A stretch of 64,000 nt of DNA from Diphasiastrum complanatum. Lineage: Eukaryota; Streptophyta; Lycopodiopsida; Lycopodiales; Lycopodiaceae. The DNA is taken from NCBI GenBank assembly GCA_029204225.1, contig CM055115.1:7911826-7975825 (forward strand), given 5' to 3'. Numbering within the stretch: position 1 is the stretch's first letter; every line of letters starts with the position of its first letter. Made by a program: the position numbers and the translations under genes. Below are positions 42,480-53,947 of the stretch, piece after piece. Below the pieces are notes generated by a model, which worked only from the letters and a program-made list of their open reading frames with translations, was not told the origin of the DNA and ran no database searches.

Positions 42480-43060
42480 CGGTCATGTCGAACTTAGAGG
42501 ACAGAATCTATTTAGCATCCTTCACCAGATTGGTATAGTTGTTGAAAAGCAATGTATCATCTACATACAAGGTGATAATTATAAAGGATTGTTGCACTGA
42601 CTTGAAGTAGACGTTGCTATCGGCCGCTCTTGGTTCAAAAACCTTGTCGGATGAGAAATGTGTTGATCCTCTAGAACTAAGCTCTGGCTGATTACTTAAG
42701 TGCCTTGTGGAGTTTGTAGACATGATGTTTTATACTTTCATGAACGTATCCTTCAGGATGTAGCATATATATGTCTTCTTCAATGACTCCATTATAATAA
42801 GTTGTATGTACATCGAGCTGATGTACTTCAAGGTCGGTTGTTGTAGCAGCATATGATAGGAGAGCTCGGATTGATGAGTGCTTGACTATTGGACTGAAAG
42901 TCTTGTTGTAGTCAATGTTGAAAATTTGAGTGAATCCTCGTGCTACTAATCTTGCCTTCCTTCGATCAATCGTTCCATTGGCATTATATTTGATCTTGAA
43001 GACCCATTTGCAATCGATGAGATTGCAGCCAGTAGGAGCTTCTGTGGACTCTGATACCAC
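42480..43060 (-). pseudogene. Copia RT fragment fused to a primer binding site
   Basis: The minus strand reads a primer site (TGGTATCAGAGT at 43059-43048) running directly into copia RT: GCNLIDCKWVFKIKYNANG, RLVARGFTQIFNIDYNKTF, SSIRALLSYAATTTDLEV, VHTTYYNGVIEEDIYMLHPE. A shift near 42710 leads to LYVDDTLLFNN (42510-42600), the catalytic YVDD. Gag, protease and integrase are removed by one deletion. The RT is of a different copia lineage from elements A, B, E and F. Confidence 0.8.
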
Positions 43061-43111
43061 TTTTTGTGAGATGCGAAAAAATGTGGATGAAAATTATCGT
43101 CTCTGATACCA
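43048..43111 (-). other. Two tandem primer binding sites
   Basis: CTCTGATACCA on + at 43101-43111 and CTCTGATACCA at 43049-43059, about 52 bp apart. The outer one is 4 bp from an LTR-like start TGTTGACG at 43116, the position expected of a true PBS. The inner one adjoins the RT fragment. Confidence 0.65.
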
Positions 43112-43115
43112 CATC

Positions 43116-43660
43116 TGTTGACGTTCTGGATTGATGTCAACTGATAAAACAAAAATTCTTATTAACAGAATCGTGGATTACTTAGAGAATGGACTTTACG
43201 AGCTGTTCTTTTCTGTCGAATCAGATTATCAATGTAGGAATCTTAGACTGCCGTGAAAGAGAGATTGCAGAAACGATTAGGCATCTGAGACAGCCATGCA
43301 ATCCTCTAATACTGATAATCTGATTAAGAAGAGAATGTAGAAAATATTTAGGCATTAGAGAGAAGCATACATTTCTCTTATAATAATGTTTGTGTGAGAG
43401 GAGTGAGAGTTATTATTGTTCAACAAGAATGTGATAGTGTAGAATAATAGCAAATTTGTATAATAATGTGGTAAACACAACGATCAGATGCTGGTACAGG
43501 GATGGTTGTAAGCTCATATTCAACCTTACAATCAGAGTCAAGTACATTACGGGAGGACCTAGTGTCAATTAGAACACACATTCATACCGCATTTGTCCAC
43601 TTATAACAATCAAGAAGTACTTGGAAATGGATATATGTGTTGGATCATTTTAAACAATTG
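43116..43660 (-). mobile_element. Probable 5' LTR of the fused copia fragment
   Basis: Starts TGTTGACG next to the outer primer site, with a short terminal stem (GTTGAC...GTCAAC). The right end is uncertain, somewhere near 43600-43660. No partner LTR seen. Confidence 0.4.
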
Positions 43661-45419
43661 TGAAAAAAAGAAATAACATTAATCTTAACTGATCAACGAT
43701 TGAAGAATACTTCCTTGGAGGTCATCCTACTTCAGCTCTTTAATAGCCATAGGTGCTCATGTCTGCATCTCTAGAAAATTGCATGAAGGTTTCTACAGAT
43801 CTACACCCAAGCGTGTAGAGCTTATGGAGACGACAGCTTGCAAGAGCGATTCCGTGGACAGTCCTTCCACATGGATCCTCCCAAGTAAACCAAAGCAAAA
43901 AAAAACTTTCACAGTTGGAACACTCTTGGTCATGCAACAATAGAACAAAGATCCATGGCCCCTTCTGAACATCGGATTGCCCATACAATCATTCTCCCTA
44001 GAAGCTACAGGTACATGTCACATTGAAAGACACTAACCTCTTTGGACATTAGACCACCCATACAATCCTTTGTCCTCAAAAGCCCTTGCTCCTTCTCCTT
44101 TTAGGTCACTTGATAGTTGCCTTGGCAAAAATTGACAACTAGGCGTAGAAACCCTAAGCCAAGTTTGAAATTTTTTCTTTGTCCTCAGAGACTCATTTAT
44201 GAACTCAACCTTGGTGGAAAACACCACCTCATCAAGGATGGAATAGGGAACTCAGTGATTTCTTTCTTGATACTGATAGGTTTTGCTTAACTGCTTACTA
44301 ACAAGTCATTTTCATCATTGGCCAACATCAATTCCCCTCAACAGTTGGTGGATCACTGCGGGTCAAATTAAAAGATAGATGTATTTCAAATTTTGAAAAA
44401 CAAATAGTAGGTTTGCAATTGATATCTGAATCTGACAGGCTGGAATTCATTGTAGATTGATTTTAGACAGATTTGAATTTTACCGAGATGGTAAGTCTGA
44501 ATTTGATATCAAACAATTAATGAATCATTTTAGAATTGGTCAGATAATTGGTGGGAATCAACATCATTGTGGGTGGAAATTTGAATCACCTTGCTAAGAA
44601 TAGATTTTTTCTCTTGTTCTAAATCAGTTTAGCACTGTTGCAAAAAAACCTTGTTTTACTGATGAAAATTGAGTTTCATAGCTTTGTCCAAAATTGAGAT
44701 TTCTTGTTGAAAATCAAGCTTTTTCCTATTGGAATCTGCATTCGATCCCCTATTGATAATCAAGTTTACAGTCCTATCCAAAATTGATTTTATTGTTAGA
44801 AATTAAACCCATACTAAAATTAGAATTTTCAACAAAAATCCAGGTACAACAATTGTTTTGAGCACTACGACATAATGTAAGAGATTAATTGTAGGATTGG
44901 CAAGGCTATGACAGGTTGTAAATTGACAAATTTAGTAGCATTGAGTTGCAAAGCTGTATTAGCTGCAAGGAAGCAAATACAAGGTACCAATGGACAACAT
45001 GTGATGTACTGGAGCTTTATTTTAGTGTTTGTAGCAAGATTGAATCACATTCATTCAATGATGGTCAACCCAAGAAAACTACATACAAGTGACACAAACA
45101 AGATATAAGGAAAATTTCTTATTTCCACAAAATTTTCAACGCTCAAAAGACAAAAACCCAATCTTTCCAAGCCAATATCCTGCTGATAATAGCTAACTTC
45201 CAACATCAAGTTTTAAACTTCCTAATGATCACTCTCAACCAAGCTTTGATACCAAATGTTAGACTCCTAATCTGAAACTTGACTCAAAATTTGACATATC
45301 CTGTGGAGATCTGAAACTATGATCAATATTGATTTCCGTACGCTTCAGATGAGTTCAATGCTTTTTTCCAAATGCAAAACATGTGATGACTTAAAAATGC
45401 AATAGAGACAACTCCTGAC
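43661..45419. other. Mostly unrecognised stretch, one primer-site-like motif
   Basis: At 45243-45254 the + strand reads GCTTTGATACCA, one change from the copia primer site, followed two bases later by an LTR-like start TGTTAGACTCC (45257). Two related segments near 43960 and 44060 share CCCATACAATC. No coding domain recognised. Confidence 0.4.
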
Positions 45420-45425
45420 GTTAGG

Positions 45426-46585
45426 ATGCATGATCACTATCTTGCATTGAGAAGTCGTCATCTACATCATGTTTTTGATTCTAGAAAATTGTATGTATAT
45501 TGGAAAGAAGAGTCAAGATCCCATCTTGAGCAGTCCTTATGTCTTATCATTGATGGAATGGATCAAAATACAACAACATTATCCCGTTTCAATAAGACTC
45601 CTCTTAGATTAGAGGGAAATCGATTTTTGAAAACACATGTTTGTGGTGTATTGGATCATGGATTCAGGTTGCTCTGTGATGTATGGATTGATACCTTGCA
45701 TGCTCATGATAGCAATCAAGTTGCCACATCAATAATGTGAGCAATAAGAAAGGTACAAGCATCACGTGGTAACTTACCTCTGATCTTACGTATTCAACTT
45801 GACAATTGTTGGAGGGAGAACAAGAACAAATTTATTTTTGGTCTTTATTGTATGTTAGTGGCACATAACATCTTCCAAAAGGTATAAATGGGAATTATAT
45901 TGGTTGGCCACACACATAAAGACATAGATCAGGTTTTTAGTGTCATATCCAAGGCTTTGAAGTCCAAATCAATTCATACAATGCCAAATATGGTAGCACG
46001 AATTGGTGAAAAGATAGGTGGCAGTCGTATCGAAAGCACTGAAGTAGAAATATTGGAATGAATGGTAGACTGGAAACAATTTATAGATCCTTGTATTGCT
46101 CAAGGAAATGACGACTTAGAAGGACACACCAATCCTCACTATTTTTGTTTTCAAATGATGAATGGCGAGCCGACCATTCAATGGAAATACTATTCTAATG
46201 ATGGAGACAATCATGGAGTGAACCTTTCAAACTGTTGCAGTGTGTATTTTCAAAAGAAGAAGCCATCTTTCTAGCATCCACGAAGGATCTGAATCCAGAT
46301 GAAATGAAAGGAATAATGTCCTTTATTGATTATTTGCGATTCATGAGCCAGAAGTTTCCAGAATACAAGGATCGCAATTGTGCATGTGTGGTTGAAACCG
46401 AATATCTTTCCAAACAAAAGATGTTGTCAGGATCAATGTATAGCCAAGAGGCTTTTTGGCCACAATCCTTGCCAACCACTTTCGATTCATCTGTACCGAC
46501 TTCGATCAATGAGGTCGAAATGGATGTAGAGTTATTACACTTAGAATCTGCTTTGCATAGGAACACAGATCATGTTACACAATAA
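45426..46585 (+). pseudogene. Decayed transposase-like gene with GHTH(K)DID motif
   Basis: One frame runs from 45426 to 46274 with stops TGA at 45738-45740, TAA near 45886 and TGA near 46059, then shifts into 46235-46585. It reads YLALRSRHLHHVF, LIIDGMDQNTTTL, GVLDHGF, LRIQLDNCWRENKNKFIFGLY, ILVGHTHKDIDQVFSVISK, then a C-terminal region. Asp-containing blocks LIIDGMDQ, QLDN..RENKN and GHTH-E-DID recur in a family I recall as DUF7869, common in plants, animals and protists and thought to be transposon-derived. That assignment rests on memory of the motifs. The order and spacing suit a DDE-type nuclease fold, which is inference. Confidence 0.6.
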
Positions 46586-46811
46586 CACAGACAGAAAACA
46601 CTCTCCACAGCAAGCTCACATAGCAACTGTATTTCTCAAAATAAAATTATACTGTACATATAGTTGTTGACTCAGGCAACCCCTGCATGACCCAGGTTGC
46701 CGTTGGCGGGACGCGTGTCCCGTCGACTTGCCTCGTGGCGAGGCCAACTGATCCTTATCCACTTATAGGACCCACAATACAGTAGCACAATGATTCTACT
46801 TTAATTCTAAC
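46573..46811 (-). repeat. 3' LTR of copia element D
   Basis: About 239 bp, with left end TGTTACACAATAACACAG and the right end at the polypurine tract (AAGGGAGAGAG on the minus strand). It contains two strong small hairpins, GGGAC-GCGT-GTCCC and GCCTCG-TGG-CGAGGC (46716-46746). The expected TG at the right end is mutated. No 5' LTR was found right of 50992. Confidence 0.6.
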
Positions 46812-49800
46812 TCTCTCCCTTAAAGTAGAGTCTACTTTTTATACAGTCATATACATAGCTTTAAAGTTAACAAACTTTAAGTATAGAAAGCTTTGATCTA
46901 AACTTATCAAACTTTTCTCCAACAAGTGGCTTAGTGAAAATATTAGCTAGTTGTTCTTCCGTACAGCAGCCTCTCACGTATAAAGTGATACTGAATCTCA
47001 ATGTGTTTGGTTCTCGCATGGAACACTGGATTCTTTACTAGCTGAATGCCACTCTGACTGTCGCTATGTAATGTCACGGGATTTTTCTACTTCATGCCAA
47101 CTTCTTCCAAGATTTGTCTCAGCCATATAGCTTCTTGTGCTGCACTACACATTGCCTTATACTCTGCTTCTGTGGTGGATAGAGCAATTGTACTTTACTT
47201 CTTACTAGACCAGGAAAAGCAACTACCACAAAACTGGAATACATACCCTGTGGTGGATCTACGATCATCATAGTCACCTCCCCAATCCGCATCCACATAG
47301 CCACACAACTCAGATAAACCATCATGCTTCCTGTAAATCAAGCCATACTCTGAAGTGCCTTTCACATAACGCAAAATGCGTTTAGCTGCCTTCCAATGCG
47401 TTTCCGTAGGTGCTGCCATAAATTGACTTACAATGCCAACAACATAGCATATATCTGGTCTAGTCGTGGTAAGGTAAATCAAGCTCCCTACTAACTGTCT
47501 ATATAACATAGCATCAAATGGCTGTGACTCATCAATCTTAGAAAGCTTTTTACCTAGTTCAATAGGAGTATTCACTGGTTTGCAATCCTGCAACCTAATC
47601 CTGTGTAGCAACTCTTTGACATACTTCAGCTTTGTTAAACCCACTTCGTGTCCTTTTTGCCACACCTCTACTCCAAGGCAATAACATCAAGATGAGATCT
47701 GTCACCTCGAATTGTTCCATGAGATCTTTCTTGATCATATCTATCATCTCTTGATTATTTTCCGTAATAATCAAGTCATCAACATAAAGAGAAATCAAAG
47801 CAACCATACCATCAAAGCATAAGACATATAGATTTGGATCAGAGTGTGTTCTCACCATTCCCTTTGAACGAAAGTAGGCATCAATCCTGCTATACCATGC
47901 ACGTGGTGCCTGTTTAAGACCATAAAGCGCTTTCTTCAAGCGACATACTTTATTTTCCTGTCCCTTCGCAACAAAGCCTTCAGGTTGATCCATGAACACC
48001 TCTTCTTCTAACTCACCATTTAGAAAAGCAGATTTCACATCCATTTGATGCAAAGGCCAACCAAAATGTGCAGCTAAAGCAACAAGTAGATGTAGAGTAT
48101 TCCACTTACATACTGGCGCAAAGGTCTCCTCATAGTCGATGCCTTTACTTTGTGCACACCCTTTGATCACCAATCTTGCCTTGTGCTTTGCTATACTTCC
48201 ATCTACATGGTACTTAGTCCTATATACCCATTTGCAACCAACGGGTTTTTTGCCAACTGGTGGTTCTACTAAGTCCCATGTGCTATGCTTAGCAATTGAC
48301 TCCATCTCCTCTCCCATGGCCTTGACCCAAATGTCATCATCCTTTGCTTCACCATAAGTTGAAGGTTCTTTGCTTTGAATAATGCTAGATAAGAGAGCAT
48401 AATTTGCTTTATACCTTTCAGGTTGTGTCTTCTCTCTTGTTGATCTTCGTAGCTCTCCTTGGCTAGATGATCCTGGAAAGTCATCCATGTTGCGGCTCTC
48501 CAACAGTCTCTCAAACCACTTAGGGAGCTTCCTGTCAGGTGATCGACTTCTTGTGAAAATGTATCCCACGGTACATCCTTATCCTTGCGTTTGTCACCTG
48601 CAACTTCAATCCTTCTTGCACCAAAAGGTTTGTCTCTACCTCTCCAACCTGTCTCTTGAGGTTGAGTAGTAGTATCTTGAGATGTATCCTCATGTTCATC
48701 ACTCGGAAGGTCAATGAATGGATCATCATCAGGTGGTATCCTCACTATACCATCTTTCCCACTGGATGTATCTATCTTCTCAGCATCCTCGTCTTCATAC
48801 ATCTCGGATTCATCAAGGATAACATCACGGCTTATATGGATTTTATTTTGCACTGGATCAAAACATCTATAGCCCTTCACACAATCATCATATCCTAGGA
48901 ATATACACTTGATAGCTTTTACATCAAGTTTACGTCTCTCTTCCTTAGGAATGTGTATAAATGTCTTACATCCAAAGATTCGCAAGTGGTTCACCTTTGG
49001 CTTCTTCTTCGTGAATGCTTCCTCAGGTGTTATCTTTGGTATGGCAATGGTAGGACTTCTATTTTAAAGATGCAAACGACTGTAATGAACTATTGTAACT
49101 GTTTGAGACTGCCGTACTGCATGCTTTTGACCAAAAATATTTTGGTAGTTTCATCTCAACTAGCATAGATCTGGCACTTTTCCCAATCGTACGATTCTTG
49201 CGCTCAGCTACACCATTGAGAGCAGGAGTATGAGCTTGCGTAAATTGTCTTTTAATCCCACATTGATCACAAAGATCATTGAAGTCATTAGACTTGTACT
49301 CACCTCCACTATATGATCTTAGGACTTTGATCTCCCTACCTGTCTGATTTTCGACCAATGCTTTGTCAAATGCATTTGATTTCTTCTTTAAGAAGTAGAT
49401 CCACGTCTTACGTGACATATCATCAATAAAGGTCATGAAATAGAAGGCTTTACCTAAAGACATGGTCCTCATAGGCCCGCATAAATCTGTGTGGATTAAA
49501 TCCAGGATGCTCTTTGCTCTTGCAACACCACCTTTATTGAACTTCTCTCGATGCTGCTTCCCATAGACACATGATTCGCACATTGATTTCAAGTGATCTT
49601 CTATAGTAGGCAATCATGTTACCATCCCCAATTTCCTCATCAAATTGAGGCTTCCCAAGTTCAAGTGACCAAGCCTCTTATGCCACAACTCAGTTTGCGA
49701 TGGAATGGATGACACAAGTCCATGTTGCCCCTTGATTGTAGCATTCAACCTGTACAATTTTGTATTGGGCTCCCTTACTCCATCCGCAATAACTTTGAAC

Positions 49801-50992
49801 TTTTGATTCACATTCTTCACAAAGCAACGATCATGGGCAAATTCTACTTTCAACTTTTGATCAATAATGACTCTAACAGAAAGTAGATTTTTCTTCAAAC
49901 CTGGTACGTAAAGTACCTCCTTGATCATCCTGCTTTTGCCATCAGGTTGTTGGATTGAAACGGTTCCTATCCCCTTGATCTTGCACACATCGCCATTTGA
50001 TTGTAAAACGGACGTTCCATTATCCAACACTTTCAAGCTACTGAACCAATTCTTGTTACCTGTCATGTGTCTTGTGGCTCCCGAGTCAATATACCACGTT
50101 TGATCATCTTGATTAGATGACAATGCAGATATGAAGATGCTAGAGTCTTTAATCTCACCCTCATCGACAAAGTTACCTGCTTGTTTTGGTTTTCCCTTGC
50201 CTTGTTCCGCCAAGAATTTGCGACATTCACTCTTCCAATGGTCCTTTTTACCACAATGGAAGCATTTGTCTTTCTTCTTGGTCTTACTGGAAGATCCCTC
50301 ATCCTCCTGAGACTTGGCAAATTGCTGCTTAGACTTCTTCTTGCCCTTGCCCTTGCCTTGTTTTTGGCGTGTCGCAAGTGCCTGATCGTTAGTATTTTGA
50401 CGTCTAGCTTTCACCATTTCTTGCCATTTCTCTTCCTGCATCAAGATTCCTGTGAGCTCGTCAAAGGCTGGCAATCTTTCTCTTGATGTTATTTTGCTCA
50501 CAAACATCTGATATGATTCTGCAATGCCGCACAATGCATTGTGCACCAGCTCCACATCATGTATGCGCTCACCAATAGAATGCAGTTCATCCATCATTGT
50601 CTTGATTCTGGTCATGTACGTCTGAATGTGCTCTCCTTGCTTCATGCAGGCACTATTCAGCTTTGACTTCAGAAACATGATTCTTGACGGATTTGACATC
50701 TTAAATTGCTCCTTTAGCACATCCCATGCCTGTCTGGGTGTAACAGCATCACAAATGTGGGTAATGATGTGATCCGTCACTGACAAGTTAATGAAGGTCA
50801 GAGCTTTCCTCATCTTTTTGTTGAACACTTTGATATCCGCTTCATTTGGCAGCCTTATCTCATCACCTGTGACGACTTCCCAACATCTTTCTCCATCAGT
50901 ATGTTTTTCATTTTGAATTTCCACACTGCATAGTTGGAAATCCCATCCAATTTGCTACTTTCACTCAAAATGGACTCTCCCATGTTTGCCAT
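46812..50992 (-). pseudogene. Copia element D gag-pol, decayed
   Basis: Gag starts MANMGESILSES at 50992, shifts near 50925, then runs to 49614 with a zinc knuckle (CFHCGKKDHWKSEC), protease DSGATRHMTG and WHKRLGHLN. A TGA (VT*LPTIEDHLK) opens integrase (CESCVYGKQHR, HTDLCGP, LRSYSGGEY with the second catalytic Asp changed to Tyr, NGVAERKN). A filler of about 40 bp near 49080 disrupts it (AV-SNSYNSSLQSFASLK). Further shifts near 48500 and 47650 separate the hinge, RT (GCKWVYRTKYHVDG, LYVDDLIIT) and RNase H (CGYVDADWGGDYDDRRSTTG, then a stop before TTEAEYKA). The order is complete, but many lesions make it an old, dead copy of a lineage distinct from A, B, E and F. Confidence 0.93.
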
Positions 50993-51930
50993 CGCAAAAC
51001 TGCTTGAAACTTCTGCCGTAGGCTAAAAACAGTATGTCGAGGCCAACTGTGATGTTAGAAGTTGAAAATAATGACCTGCACTTTTTCCCTTACTAGGCCA
51101 CTCGCTGCTTTTCCACCAATTTGAAAGCCAAATCGGCGTCGCCTTCTGAAATGCACTCAGTCGTCAACTCCCAACTTCGTGCCCAGTGGAATGGTGAAAT
51201 CACTTTTGGCACACTCTGAACACTTTCTTCGCTGCAATCACTCTGTTTTGCTGTACCGTACTTGCAGGTACACTCTGGGTGCCCTTCGTAAGGAGGTTAT
51301 AGCCTTTCATTTGGATTAAAATGGGCAAAAGACCCAAAAATAGGGATTTTCTTTGTTTTTGAGCTGTTTCTTCACCTTGAAGAAACTTCACTCTTCACTT
51401 GTGAAGGGACCCAAATCCCATTTCAGTATGAAATTTCCTAATGAAGTTGAAGGCCCAATTGCCCTTCAAACTTTCACAGTCCCTTTACTTGCCATCCAAT
51501 GGCTAATTCCGATCCAATGGCTCACACTGCTTTCCGAAAGCACGATCTCTATCATTGATCTTCATAGGAACTCATCCTACGGTCCTAGATGGTTTTGTGC
51601 GCTGATCAATGCACCTGCAAGCACGGCTCACTCCGAAACGCTAGGCTTCTACCTTGGTTCCACGCGTGAACTAAGTCGTGACTTCCCTGCTCGCGGCCAG
51701 CTTCCCTCTCTTTCCACAGCTATGGCTGCCCTGAGGATTCCTCAATGATGTCTCTCTCTCTCTAAGTCGCGACTGTCCACGGCCTCTTCTGATCTGACTC
51801 GCACTACTAGGGCACTGTAGTGGGTTTCTTTCCTTGCCTAACCTGAATCCAAGATCTAGTCAATCTAGCATCAAAGAGACGGAGTAAGTTGTCACGTGTA
51901 GGTTCATTCCCATGAGAGCAATAGTATAGT
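50993..51930. other. Unrecognised stretch upstream of element D
   Basis: Should hold the leader and 5' LTR of element D, but neither the primer site nor sequence matching 46573-46811 was found. A 131-codon ORF at 51353-51748 has no recognisable domain. Confidence 0.4.
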
Positions 51931-52573
51931 TCAGATTTCAACATGAATGGAGGATCTAACACTACATCCATTAACACTAAGCATTAACACTACATCCATT
52001 AATCCTTCTTCCATTAACCCTAAATCCACAACAATGACAGAAACTTACTCTTCTCTCTCTCCTTTTCTCTCTCACAAAAGCATAAGAAATAGCAATCCCA
52101 ATAATGATCAGATCCAACAATTAGCAAAATCCAAAGAAAGCATGAGAAATGGAGAAAAAGTGAGGAAGAGCAAGGACATTCATCAATCCATTTCTAAAGA
52201 GAACCAATCTGCTTTATTGAAATGAGGAAATGAACATGAGGAATAACTCAAGTTGGTCCCTTTTTATAGTAGAGAGGAGGACCCTGGCCTCTGAATCCTA
52301 TTGGCCCAATCTTGCCTCTCTTTTTATTCAAATTTAAAAAAGTGTGAGAACCATCAAAATTGGAGGGACCCAACTTTATTCACTAACTTGACATTTAGGC
52401 CCTGCGACATTAAAAGTCTCGCAAAAATACCTAAAGTCCTTTTATTGACTTTTAACTAATCAATCAAATAACTATGTGGTCATCGGGTTGGACCTACACA
52501 CGCAGGGTGCCAAATCCCTCTCACTTATTAACTAGGGTTAGGGTTGCCTTGGGATCCGCAAACCCTCCAACAA
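51931..52573 (-). mobile_element. LTR-like block with minus-strand TATA box
   Basis: The minus strand starts TGTTGGAGGGTTTGCGG at about 52573 and has CTATAAAAAGGG near 52262. The start lies beside a short inverted repeat (CACCAAAACTGGTGG). The other end and any partner copy were not found. Suggestive only. Confidence 0.3.
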
Positions 52574-52599
52574 GCGCCCCCACCAAAACTGGTGGCGGT

Positions 52600-53940
52600 C
52601 CCACGACACCTGCAATATCCAGTTATTGGAGACTTTTATTGGCTTCGCGCCGAATCTTAATTAAATGATACTGCACCTTCTCCATAAAGTCAAGGCGTGC
52701 AGTATTGAAATCCAAATTATGCGGCAAGAAACAACGATGGGCTCCAACAATCCACTTGGAAGTTGTCCATAAGGTGAAGCGGGATTCCCAAGAGCCTCCC
52801 ATCATAGCCGCACGGAAATACAGTCGAGCAATCGGCAGCTGATCTTTGATTTACTTTGAGGCCATTGGCTTATTTGGATCGAATGCCAGGGTAGGAAGGC
52901 TCCGCAAGGGTCATCCACTGAGTGACCATGCTTGTGCTAGAAAGAATCATGATGTCTGTTGCAGATGGGACATCACGATGGATAGTATAGCGTGGAGACT
53001 GGGAAGTATCGGTAGAAGACATGATGATCAGAAAGGAATTATAACTGCGTGAGAGTATATCAGAAGGCAATGCAAGAAATTTGGAAGGCTTTGGTTGCAA
53101 GAAAAATTCGCAAGAGCTTCGTTAGCACAAGTGAGGAATGAATCGAATTTAGCCAACTTATAGGTGAATTTGGTGGGTCCATTACACTGAATAGTAGTTG
53201 GGCTGATCAGTTCTAAACAAAAATTTGCAGGCATGTACAGTACTGTAAAAATAGGCTATAAAAATCTCGGCGAAGGTTTCTAGGGACCTGAACCTATCAG
53301 GCGAACGTTTTCCAAGGCTGGTGAAGGATGAACCTTCGCCCAGGAGCGTGCTTCGCCCAGGTACTGTCATAAATCCATTTTTTCACAATCTGAACCTATG
53401 AAAAACCTAATTTTGTCATTTTAAGATCATCTAGCAGGTCGACGAAGGTTCATAATGACGTTATGATACTCAGCGAAGGTTCTCAAAATGGCATATCATT
53501 GAACATTTGCCTGACTCAAAAATTAAATTTTCTCTTGTCAGAAGCCTTTGCCCACCTCAATTTAGATAAATCAAGGGTGAATGTACAGTCTGAGAGCTCA
53601 ACGAAGGTTTCTGATACTGTATTGGCCAAATCTGCCCAAAACAGAGGTTTCCTACGTCATTTTCTATAAAAATATTGTGCTTTCTTTTTCTTATGCTGAT
53701 GACTTCCTGACTTTTGCTCGTCAGTCTTTCCTTATTTTTATTTATTTATTTTTCTTCTTTTATTTTTCTCTTTTCTTTTTAACTGTCTTTTTCCAAAAAA
53801 AAGTCAGCAAATTAAATACTAAAAACAAAAAATTGAAACAAATAAAATGAAAAAATATATTGAGATCAAGCTTGCTGAACTGGCAGAGCAGGCTGCCAAA
53901 ACTTGCGTAATCAGCTCCCATTTACCGGAGTATCAAATTG
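52600..53940. other. Non-coding region with clustered CGAAGGTT motifs
   Basis: Six copies of CGAAGGTT or its complement lie between 53268 and 53610, in both orientations. Downstream of gypsy G integrase on its strand, so it may be that element's 3' region. A 60-codon minus-strand ORF at 52623-52805 has no recognised domain. Confidence 0.4.
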
Positions 53941-53947
53941 TTTTCCA

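Noticed and set aside
51353-51748. 131-codon + strand ORF upstream of element D
   Set aside because: No recognisable domain, no partner or conservation evidence; probably chance in retroelement-flanking DNA.
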